From JBFLXR01 sp040757065 (lineage in GTDB: Bacteria; Pseudomonadota; Gammaproteobacteria; Burkholderiales; Gallionellaceae), in assembly GCA_040757065.1 (NCBI GenBank), contig JBFLXR010000003.1, positions 62,001 to 126,000 on the forward strand: a stretch of DNA of 64,000 bases, given 5' to 3'. The notes beneath the pieces are model-generated. The model was given only the letters and a program-made list of their open reading frames with translations. It was not told the DNA's origin and did no database searches. The stretch's first letter is position 1; each line of letters opens with the position of its first letter. Position numbers and translations under genes: made by a program. Shown piece by piece: positions 8,373 through 14,903 of the stretch.

Positions 8373-9620
8373 CTATTGGCATTCCAGCATCGGGTAAGCG
8401 AAGCGTGTCGCATGCGCTGCGCCGTGCCGGTTCGCCCATTTTAACCCGGCGCAGATAGAAACCACATTTTCTCCGTATTTGCGATTGATCGCATGTACCG
8501 TCTCCAGCAACCGCACATCGCGCGCCTCGCGCTGCGCCTCAGCCTGCTGAAACAAATCAAAACCGCTCTCCTGTCGCGGCGCGATACCGTCGGCCACCAC
8601 CCCGCAAGCACGGTATAGCTCGCGCCCGTTATACAAGGCTGCAAGCGCCGCCTCTACAAAATCGATCAATTGAAAATAATCCGCCGTAGCATAGGGCAAC
8701 TCGGCGCTCCACGGTACGCGCCGAAACATCTGATCGGTTAAAAACACCGTCAATCTGCGGGCCGTCAGCCGTTTGCCGATCAACTCGCGCGACAAACGCA
8801 TAGTATGGCGCACCAAATGACTACGAATTAACCCCGGATCGCCGGTCAGCGTCCCCATCGAAGCGGTACGCGCCACGCTTTTCGGCGTGCGCGACACATG
8901 CGATACCCCGTATACCGGCGTACCGCGCAATTCGTACCACAACTCGACCCCGCTTTTGCCGAGCAAGCGGCGAATCAACCCTTCGTCCGCATTGGCAAAG
9001 TCGGCAGCCGTGCGTATCGCGTATTTATGCAGCAACGCCATGCGATTCGCCCCCACTCCGGGAATATCGCGCACCCCGACCCGCTGCAAAAAATCTCCGG
9101 CGCGCCGTTTCGCCACCACGGTCGTGCCATCCGGTTTATTGTATTCCGATGCCATTTTGGCCAAAGTGCGGGTCACCGAAATGCCCACTGAAACGGTAAT
9201 GCCGATTTCCTGCCGCACCACGGCACGCAAGGCATCGGCGAAATGCCGGTAGGGTTTGCCGCGCAAGACAGACAGTCCGCCAAGATTCAAGAACGCCTCG
9301 TCGATGGAATATTCCTCCACTTCCGGGCTATAGCGCCGCAAAATAGCGAACAACTGGTCTGACAACTTACCGTAATAGCGAAAATCCGCCGACAAAAAAG
9401 TCGCCTCCGGCAAACAACGCCGTGCTTCCCACAGCGTCATGCCGGTTTTGATGCCCGCTGCCTTGGCATCGTAAGTTTTCGCCACCACGCAGGCATCCTG
9501 ACTGGACAACACGCACAACGGCTTGCCGCGCAACTCGGGTCGACGCACCAACTCACACGACGCATAGAAACAGTCGGCATCCACATGCGCAATCGCATGA
9601 GACCACTCATCGCCTGCCAT
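8373..9620 (-). CDS. umuC: UmuC-type Y-family DNA polymerase (Pol V catalytic subunit)
   Basis: This 415-residue protein is the translesion polymerase that copies damaged DNA when complexed with processed UmuD and RecA. The Y-family active-site motifs are present: HVDADCFYASCE at 12-23 (metal ligand Asp14) and EYSIDEAFL near residue 100. A helix-hairpin-helix (VGVRDIPGVGANRMALL) follows near 180, then the little-finger domain and a UmuC-specific C-terminal region. It starts 15 bases after the stop of the UmuD-like gene, so the two form an operon whose regulation is set by the promoter at 10250-10212. Confidence 0.93.
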   Translation of the reverse strand: MAGDEWSHAIAHVDADCFYASCELVRRPELRGKPLCVLSSQDACVVAKTYDAKAAGIKTGMTLWEARRCLPEATFLSADFRYYGKLSDQLFAILRRYSPEVEEYSIDEAFLNLGGLSVLRGKPYRHFADALRAVVRQEIGITVSVGISVTRTLAKMASEYNKPDGTTVVAKRRAGDFLQRVGVRDIPGVGANRMALLHKYAIRTAADFANADEGLIRRLLGKSGVELWYELRGTPVYGVSHVSRTPKSVARTASMGTLTGDPGLIRSHLVRHTMRLSRELIGKRLTARRLTVFLTDQMFRRVPWSAELPYATADYFQLIDFVEAALAALYNGRELYRACGVVADGIAPRQESGFDLFQQAEAQREARDVRLLETVHAINRKYGENVVSICAGLKWANRHGAAHATRFAYPMLECQ

Positions 9621-9635
9621 AAAAATTTAAAGGGA

Positions 9636-10214
9636 TTATTTGTACTTACGGAACTGTCCGACCACGACACCGAAGATTTCCAGATCGCCCTTCGGACGGA
9701 TAACCGGATAAGCCGGATTAGCCGGCTTGAGGATAAACTCGCCCTTTTCCTTGCCGAGGTATTTCAAGGTAAATTCGTTATCGACAATTGCGATGACCAT
9801 ATCGCCGATATTCGCCGGGCCGCGTTTTTCCACCACCACAATATCGCCGGGCATAATCCCCGCGTCGATCATCGAATCGCCTTTCACCGTCACTAACACC
9901 GTGCTGGACGGATGCGCGACCAGATATTCGTCGATGGCCACATAATCATGGCGCAAATCACCCGCCGGGCTGGGAAACCCCGCCCGCACGCTTTCATACA
10001 CCGGGCGGTCGAAAAAATGCTTCCCGGGCTTCAGTCGCTTTTCCGGCGTCGATTCCAGAAAACCCGCCAGCTTCAAGCGCGCCACCAGTGCCGCCACCGG
10101 CGACTTCGATTTAAAACCGAGCAGACTCATAATCGTCGAATACGGCGGCAACACCCCATAATCGGCGTAATAATCTTGCAACTTGGCGAGATAAATTTGA
10201 TCTTGAGCATCCAT
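9636..10214 (-). CDS. UmuD-like S24 peptidase with N-terminal LexA-like DNA-binding domain
   Basis: From the ATG at 10214 the protein has 192 residues, longer than classical UmuD (about 140). Residues 1-65 resemble the LexA winged helix-turn-helix. The self-cleavage site is Ala78-Gly79 in RAGFPSPAGD; Ser114 (KGDSM) and Lys151 (FTLKYL) form the catalytic dyad. Ala-Gly cleavage is LexA-like; E. coli UmuD uses Cys-Gly. This architecture matches UmuDAb of Acinetobacter, a repressor and polymerase partner in one. I rejected the longer TTG start at 10250 because that TTG lies inside a near-perfect -35 hexamer. It probably represses its own umuDC operon until RecA-stimulated cleavage; that is inferred. 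Confidence 0.88.
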   Translation of the reverse strand: MDAQDQIYLAKLQDYYADYGVLPPYSTIMSLLGFKSKSPVAALVARLKLAGFLESTPEKRLKPGKHFFDRPVYESVRAGFPSPAGDLRHDYVAIDEYLVAHPSSTVLVTVKGDSMIDAGIMPGDIVVVEKRGPANIGDMVIAIVDNEFTLKYLGKEKGEFILKPANPAYPVIRPKGDLEIFGVVVGQFRKYK

Positions 10215-10250
10215 AGTACGCATACTATGGAACGAACGTTCGTCTGTCAA
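10212..10250 (-). promoter_or_regulatory. umuDC promoter with two palindromes; predicted leaderless start
   Basis: On the minus strand TTGACA (10250-10245, perfect -35), a 17-base spacer, and TAGTAT (10227-10222, -10) are followed after 7 bases by the ATG at 10214. The transcript should therefore start at or next to the A of ATG, and no Shine-Dalgarno is possible. Two perfect dyads overlap it: CGAACGTTCG (10241-10232) in the spacer, and CATAGTA/TACTATG (10229-10223 and 10218-10212) spanning the -10 and start codon. Both are good candidates for repressor binding by the LexA-like UmuD. Confidence 0.7.
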
Positions 10251-10316
10251 CCTGCAATCAACTCAAGATTGTAAAACCGCATCCCTGCAAATCGTCCCCA
10301 CTCAACCCGCAGGCAA

Positions 10317-10706
10317 TCACATCTTAACGACTGGGAGCCCCTCTCCCTCCCAAGTATTAATACCGCCCTTGATATTACTGACTTGCGTAAAACCGGCCTC
10401 CCTCAGCATCTCCACCGCCTTGGCCGAACGCCGTCCCGAACGGCACATCACGACAATTGGCTTCGACTTAAATTCGGACAACTCACCCAGCCGACCGCTC
10501 AACTGCCCCAGCGGAATTAACTTCGCCTCCTGCACATGAACAGCGGAAAACTCATCCGGCTCGCGCACATCCAACAACAGCGCCCCCTCCCGACTCATCG
10601 CCTGCGCCTGCTTCACCTCAACCCCATCTGCCGCTTGCAAATTCTGAATACCCAACACGACAACCAGCGCAATCAAAATCCAGTTAATAATCTTCCCAGC
10701 TTTCAT
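10317..10706 (-). CDS. Membrane-anchored or exported single-domain rhodanese
   Basis: The ATG at 10706 is used because GGAGGCGGAG lies just upstream. The 129-residue protein starts with KAGKIINWILIALVVVLGIQ, a membrane anchor or uncleaved signal at residues 2-21. A rhodanese domain follows with DVREPDEFSAVHV and the active-site loop CRSGRRSAKA, whose Cys would carry a persulfide. Orientation suggests the domain is periplasmic. It starts 14 bases after a second rhodanese gene, forming a two-gene operon. Sulfur transfer or sulfide/persulfide handling is the family role; the partner is unknown. Confidence 0.88.
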   Translation of the reverse strand: MKAGKIINWILIALVVVLGIQNLQAADGVEVKQAQAMSREGALLLDVREPDEFSAVHVQEAKLIPLGQLSGRLGELSEFKSKPIVVMCRSGRRSAKAVEMLREAGFTQVSNIKGGINTWEGEGLPVVKM

Positions 10707-10720
10707 CTCCGCCTCCCGAA

Positions 10721-11062
10721 TCACGCCCCAGCCGGCACATGCACCGGCAAGCCGCACTGCGCCCAGCCGATCATCCCGCCACGCAAGTTATACACCTCGG
10801 CAAACCCCTGCTGCTGCAAAAACAAGCAAGCTTGCGCAGAACGTGCCCCGCTCCGACAAACCACCACCAACCTCTCCGAAGGCGACAACTCACCCAGCCG
10901 CTCCGGCAAAACATGCAAAGGCATGGCCTCGGCACCCGGCACCATCCCCCCCGCAATCTCCTGCATCTGACGCACATCGATCACCCTTAACGCAGACGAC
11001 TCTCCGCTCAACCACTGCGCAAGCTCCAAGGCATCCACTTCTCTGACACTCACCGCAAACAT
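10721..11062 (-). CDS. Cytoplasmic single-domain rhodanese
   Basis: The 113-residue protein starts at the ATG at 11062, with GAGGAG eight bases upstream. It is a GlpE-like rhodanese: VIDVRQMQEIAGGMVPGAEAMPL, then the active-site loop VCRSGARSAQAC with its persulfide-forming Cys, and a C-terminal NLRGGMIGWA. No signal peptide or anchor is present, unlike its operon partner, so the pair may handle sulfane sulfur on both sides of the membrane (inferred). Its promoter region carries a perfect 8-bp inverted repeat. Confidence 0.9.
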   Translation of the reverse strand: MFAVSVREVDALELAQWLSGESSALRVIDVRQMQEIAGGMVPGAEAMPLHVLPERLGELSPSERLVVVCRSGARSAQACLFLQQQGFAEVYNLRGGMIGWAQCGLPVHVPAGA

Positions 11063-11091
11063 AACCGACTCCTCGCAAAGACACACCGCAC

Positions 11092-11123
11092 AATATTAGC
11101 ATAATCTAATATTTGTAAGTCAA
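11092..11123 (-). promoter_or_regulatory. Promoter/operator of the rhodanese operon
   Basis: AATATTAG (11092-11099) and CTAATATT (11106-11113) are perfect inverted repeats with a 6-base spacer. On the minus strand TTGACT (11123-11118) is a good -35; GCTAAT (11100-11095) lies 17 bases on as a possible -10, so the dyad would cover the promoter from the spacer to the -10. AT-rich dyads of this size are typical of ArsR-family repressors, including the sulfide/persulfide sensors BigR and SqrR; no such regulator gene is in the window. Confidence 0.55.
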
Positions 11124-11230
11124 TGAGAAATAAAGTAGGCATACACATAAACTTTTTATCATAATTGACATGCACAGCAAGCAACTTTAAGTTCAACCTG
11201 CGACAAGAAAGCAACTCAGGCAATGGGAAA

Positions 11231-12331
11231 ATGAAAAAATTCTTGGGTGTATTATTGCTGCTCACGGGAACACAGACGACACAGGCGGCTTCATCAATCA
11301 ATGAACTCAGCAAAGCATGTAGTCTCGGCTGTGCAACGCTTGACATGAAGCATGTTATAGTCGACAGAGTCTTGCAGGACGAGTTTGAGGCTGTGGTGTT
11401 GTACGCCAATGCCTGCAATGAAGGAGATGCAGACGTATGCTCCAAACTCGGAGTAATGTACTACAAAGGTGAAGGAGTTCAACAGGACAAGTTTAAAGCC
11501 GCAGAGTCATACACCAAAGCATGCAATGGAGGAAATGCGGTTGGATGCAGCCTTCTTGGTTTGATGTACTCAAGCGGCGAGGGAGTTCGGCAGGACCAGT
11601 TTAAAGCTGCAGAATTACACACCAAGGCATGCAATGGGGGAAATGCGGCTGGATGCAGCCTTCTTGGCACGATGTACGCAAACGGTAAAGGGGTTCGGCA
11701 GGACCAGTTTAAAGCCGCAGAGTCATACACTAAGGCCTGCGATAGAGGATATGCAGATGGATGCAACAATCTTGGTGCGAGGTACTACAACGGAGAAGGT
11801 GTTCAGCAGGACAAATTTAAAGCCGTAGAGTTGTACGCCAATGCCTGCGATAGAGGTCATGCACTCGGGTGCAGCAATCTTGGCGCGATGTACTACAAAG
11901 GAGAAGGAGTTCAACAGGACACGCTTAAAGCCGCGGAGTCATACACCAAGGCCTGCGATAGAGGAAATGCAAATGGATGCAACAGTCTTGGCGAAATGTA
12001 CTACAAAGGAGAAGGAGTTCAGCAGGACAAATTTAAAGCCGTAGAGTTATACACCAGTGCCTGCGATAGAGGGGATGCATATGGATGTAACAATCTTGGT
12101 GCGATGTACTACAGCGGAGAAGGGGTTCAACAGAACAAATTTAAGGCTGTAGAGTTATACACCAAGGCCTGTGATGGGGGGAGCGCAATTGGATGCAACA
12201 ATCTTGGCTTTGCTTATGGATATAAAAATGGAATCACGCCGGACAGAAACAAGGCTATCTATTTCTTTGGCAAAGCGTGTGACTTAAAGAGTGAACTTGG
12301 TTGCAAGAATTACTCCAAGATGAAGGAATAA
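11231..12331 (+). CDS. Secreted cysteine-rich Sel1-repeat (Hcp-like) protein
   Basis: The ATG at 11231 is chosen because it opens a clear signal peptide (MKKFLGVLLLLTGTQTTQAA, cleavage near residue 20). The mature protein consists of eight full 36-residue Sel1-like repeats (59-346), preceded by a degenerate copy and ended by a partial one. Each repeat has a Cys-x7-Cys pair (such as CNGGNAVGC), like the Helicobacter cysteine-rich Hcp proteins, where each pair forms a disulfide. The periplasm or outside is therefore the likely location. GC is near 47%, lower than the neighbours. The Shine-Dalgarno is weak. Hcp/Sel1 proteins usually act as protein-binding scaffolds; the partner here is unknown. 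Confidence 0.88.
   Translation: MKKFLGVLLLLTGTQTTQAASSINELSKACSLGCATLDMKHVIVDRVLQDEFEAVVLYANACNEGDADVCSKLGVMYYKGEGVQQDKFKAAESYTKACNGGNAVGCSLLGLMYSSGEGVRQDQFKAAELHTKACNGGNAAGCSLLGTMYANGKGVRQDQFKAAESYTKACDRGYADGCNNLGARYYNGEGVQQDKFKAVELYANACDRGHALGCSNLGAMYYKGEGVQQDTLKAAESYTKACDRGNANGCNSLGEMYYKGEGVQQDKFKAVELYTSACDRGDAYGCNNLGAMYYSGEGVQQNKFKAVELYTKACDGGSAIGCNNLGFAYGYKNGITPDRNKAIYFFGKACDLKSELGCKNYSKMKE
11405..12268 (+). repeat. Eight tandem 108-bp coding repeats
   Basis: The 36-codon Sel1 units are similar at the DNA level as well as the protein level: stretches such as GGAGAAGG(A/T/G)GTTCA(G/A)CAGGACA recur at 108-base spacing. Such near-identical tandem units can expand or contract by recombination, so copy number may vary between strains. 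Confidence 0.85.
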
Positions 12332-12374
12332 GATGATTGGAGGGCTTAGGAGCCGGGGAGAAAACGTGTTGCAG

Positions 12375-12395
12375 TTGTCACGTTTTTGTCACGTT
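12375..12395. repeat. Two 10-bp direct repeats with 11-bp period
   Basis: TTGTCACGTT occurs at 12375-12384 and again at 12386-12395, one helical turn apart, in the gap between the Sel1 gene and its terminator. It might be a protein-binding site; nothing else supports a role. Confidence 0.4.
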
Positions 12396-12403
12396 GAAAG
12401 AAG

Positions 12404-12438
12404 AAGCGCCTAGCCATTTCTAGCTAAGCGCTTGTTTT
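12404..12438 (+). terminator. Terminator hairpin after the Sel1-repeat gene
   Basis: AAGCGC-C-TAGC (12404-12414) pairs with GCTA-A-GCGCTT (12423-12433), with one mismatched pair in the stem, followed by GTTTT. It lies 72 bases past the Sel1 stop. It could also serve the tRNA-Asn transcript coming from the other side. Confidence 0.65.
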
Positions 12439-12441
12439 ATC

Positions 12442-12517
12442 TGGCTCCCCGACCTGGACTCGAACCAGGGACCTGCGGATTAACAGTCCGTCGCTCTACC
12501 GACTGAGCTATCGGGGA
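12442..12517 (-). tRNA. tRNA-Asn (anticodon GUU)
   Basis: The minus strand begins TCCCCGATAGCTCAGTCGG, has the anticodon stem-loop GACGGACTGTTAATCCG with GUU, a T-arm with GGTTCGAGTCC, and an encoded CCA at 12444-12442. It is 76 bases with CCA. The low-GC Sel1 gene lies on its 3' side, but no attachment-site repeat longer than 7 bases was found. Confidence 0.96.
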
Positions 12518-12586
12518 ATTAAGAGACCGCGATTCTAATAATTTGGCGCGATGCGGTCAAGTACCGCGTGTCGTTTTTTTAGAAAA

Positions 12587-14026
12587 TCATGCTGTGCCGC
12601 CGACGGTAAGGCCGTCGATGCGCATGGTGGGCTGTCCGACGCCGACGGGGACGCTTTGACCTTCTTTGCCGCACATGCCGACGCCGGGATCGAGCGCCAT
12701 GTCGTTGCCGATCATGCTGACGCGCGTTAGGGCATCCGGGCCGTTACCGATCAGGGTGGCGCCTTTGACGGGGGTTGTGATTTTTCCGTTTTCAATCAGG
12801 TAGGCTTCGGTCGTGGAGAAAACAAATTTACCACTGGTAATATCGACCTGCCCGCCGCCGAAGTTGGCCGCATAGAGGCCGTTTTCGACGGAGGCGATTA
12901 TTTCTTTGGGATCGTAATTACCGCTCAGCATGGTGGTATTGGTCATGCGCGGCATAGGCAGGTGGGCGAATGATTCGCGGCGGGCATTACCGGTGAGCGG
13001 CACGCCCATCAGGCGCGCGTTCAAGGTGTCTTGCATATAGCCGCGCAAAATGCCGTCTTCGATCAGAACGGTGCGCTGGGTGGGATTGCCTTCGTCGTCC
13101 ATCTGCAAAGAACCGCGACGCTGAGGAATCGTGCCATCGTCGACCACGGTGACGCCCGGTGCAGCCACGCGCTCGCCGATGCGCCCGGAGAAGGCTGAGC
13201 TGCCTTTGCGATTGAAGTCACCTTCTAAACCGTGCCCTACTGCTTCATGCAGCAATACGCCCGGCCAGCCGGAGCCGAGTACGACGGTCATGGTGCCTGC
13301 CGGGGCGGGTTTTGCGTCCAGATTCACTACGGCTTGATGCACGGCTTTGGCAGCATAATCGCGCAGCGCTTCGTCGGTAAAATAAGCATAATCGAAGCGC
13401 CCACCGCCGCCCGCTGAACCTTGCTCGCGCTTGCCGTTGCTTTCGACGATCACTTGCAGGGAGAGCCGTACCAAAGGACGTATATCAGCGTTCATCAGAC
13501 CATCGCTGCGTGCCACCAGCACGACTTCGTATTCACCCGCCAGGCTTGCCATCACTTGTGTAACGCGCGGATCGAGTGCACGCGCATAGCGCCCCACTCT
13601 TTCCAGCAATGCCACTTTTTCGCTGTCTTTCAGGCTGGCAATCGGGTCATGCGGCAAATACAGTTCGCGACGCGGGCCGGAATGCAGCATCGGCACAGTC
13701 TGCGCACCGCCGTGTCGCGCAATGGCGCGTGCAGCGTTCGCAGCACTTTCCAGTGCCACAAGGCTAATATCGTCGGAATAGGAAAAGGCGGTTTTTTCGC
13801 CGGAAACGGCACGCACACCTACGCCTTGATCGATATTGAAGCTGCCGGATTTAACGATACCCTCTTCCAGCGACCAGCCCTCGGCCCGGCTGTATTGAAA
13901 ATACAGGTCGGCATAATCGACCTGATGCGTCATCATGCCGCTGAGTACGTGTTGCAAGCGGCCCGGCTCAAGACCATGCGCCGTCAGCAGCGTTTCCTGT
14001 GAAAGACCGAATAAGGTATCGCTCAT
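12587..14026 (-). CDS. tldD: Metalloprotease TldD
   Basis: With its partner TldE/PmbA, TldD forms a zinc protease that degrades unfolded peptides and processes microcin and antitoxin substrates. From the ATG at 14026 the protein has 479 residues, close to E. coli TldD. The zinc site HEAVGHGLEGD is near residue 250, with GTIPQRRGSLQMDDEG after it and the conserved C-terminal region (GKEGQSVPVGVGQP). The start overlaps the stop of the upstream amidase gene as ATGA, showing translational coupling. yhdP then tldD order is shared with E. coli. PmbA is not in the window. Confidence 0.95.
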   Translation of the reverse strand: MSDTLFGLSQETLLTAHGLEPGRLQHVLSGMMTHQVDYADLYFQYSRAEGWSLEEGIVKSGSFNIDQGVGVRAVSGEKTAFSYSDDISLVALESAANAARAIARHGGAQTVPMLHSGPRRELYLPHDPIASLKDSEKVALLERVGRYARALDPRVTQVMASLAGEYEVVLVARSDGLMNADIRPLVRLSLQVIVESNGKREQGSAGGGGRFDYAYFTDEALRDYAAKAVHQAVVNLDAKPAPAGTMTVVLGSGWPGVLLHEAVGHGLEGDFNRKGSSAFSGRIGERVAAPGVTVVDDGTIPQRRGSLQMDDEGNPTQRTVLIEDGILRGYMQDTLNARLMGVPLTGNARRESFAHLPMPRMTNTTMLSGNYDPKEIIASVENGLYAANFGGGQVDITSGKFVFSTTEAYLIENGKITTPVKGATLIGNGPDALTRVSMIGNDMALDPGVGMCGKEGQSVPVGVGQPTMRIDGLTVGGTA

Positions 14027-14889
14027 GATTCGCAGCACGTACAGGCAATGGTACGGTGGGAAAGCGCAGGCAAACTGCTGCGCAAACTGGTTTGATAAGA
14101 CAAGTTGACCTCGGCCAGCACCACGCCTGATCCGCGCGATAACTGATCGAGTACCCGCCCCCAAGGATCGACCACCATGCTGTGACCGTAAGTCTCGCGC
14201 CCGTTTACATGGTATCCGCCTTGCGCAGAGGCAACCACGTAGCACAAGTTTTCAATCGCACGTGCCCGCACCAGCACTTCCCAGTGCATCTTGCCGGTGG
14301 TTTCGGTAAACGCAGCGGGCAACACCAATATATTGACGTCCTTCATTGCACGGAAAAGCTCGGGAAAACGCAGGTCGTAACACACCGCCAAACCAATCCG
14401 GCCGAACGGGCTATCGACCACCACCACTTTATTGCCGGGCTCAATGGTGCGCGCCTCATGGTAATGCTCATTACCCAATTCAAGGTTGAACAAGTGGATT
14501 TTGTCATAGCGCGCCACGCGTTCGCCGGTCTCATCGAACACCAGACAGCTGTTCCGTACTTTGGCAGGGTCATCGGCCGACAAGGGAATAGAACCGCCGA
14601 CCAGCCACACTTTATGCTTGCGCGCCATCTGCGACAAAAACTCCTGAATCGGGCCGCTGCCTTGCTCTTCGCGCACGCCGACCTTATCGGTTTCCGCCAT
14701 GCCCATAATCGGGAAGTATTCCGGCAGCACGATCAGGCGCGCGCCTTGAGTCGCTGCTTTTTCAATCAGCCTGCGCGCTTCGCTGAGGTTGCCTTCGACA
14801 TTCGGCCCCGAGGCCATTTGGATGGCGGCCACCTTAAATGCTTTGGTCTGAGCCGCAATGCGTTGCTGTGTGGAATCTGTATCTGCCAT
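14023..14889 (-). CDS. Nitrilase-family amidohydrolase (Nit1-like, probable deaminated glutathione amidase)
   Basis: This 288-residue protein has the Glu-Lys-Cys triad of the carbon-nitrogen hydrolase superfamily: Glu in VLPEYF (near 57), Lys in RYDKIHLF (near 130) and Cys in AVCYDLRFPE (near 170). The sequence around these sites matches the Nit1/YbeM group, which hydrolyses deaminated glutathione to repair a transaminase by-product. The last residues (CTCCES) are Cys-rich. It lies between yhdP (14-base gap) and tldD (4-base overlap), which fits one operon. The exact substrate is inferred from family resemblance. Confidence 0.88.
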   Translation of the reverse strand: MADTDSTQQRIAAQTKAFKVAAIQMASGPNVEGNLSEARRLIEKAATQGARLIVLPEYFPIMGMAETDKVGVREEQGSGPIQEFLSQMARKHKVWLVGGSIPLSADDPAKVRNSCLVFDETGERVARYDKIHLFNLELGNEHYHEARTIEPGNKVVVVDSPFGRIGLAVCYDLRFPELFRAMKDVNILVLPAAFTETTGKMHWEVLVRARAIENLCYVVASAQGGYHVNGRETYGHSMVVDPWGRVLDQLSRGSGVVLAEVNLSYQTSLRSSLPALSHRTIACTCCES

Positions 14890-14903
14890 AAGTTCAGTAA
14901 GGA

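Noticed and set aside
11405..12268. CRISPR-like array from regular 108-bp repeats
   Set aside because: Repeats are in frame, contiguous without spacers, and encode Sel1 units behind a signal peptide.
12340..12517. Attachment site of an element integrated at tRNA-Asn
   Set aside because: The only repeat of the tRNA 3' end near the Sel1 gene is about 7 bases (CGGGGAG), and no integrase is present.
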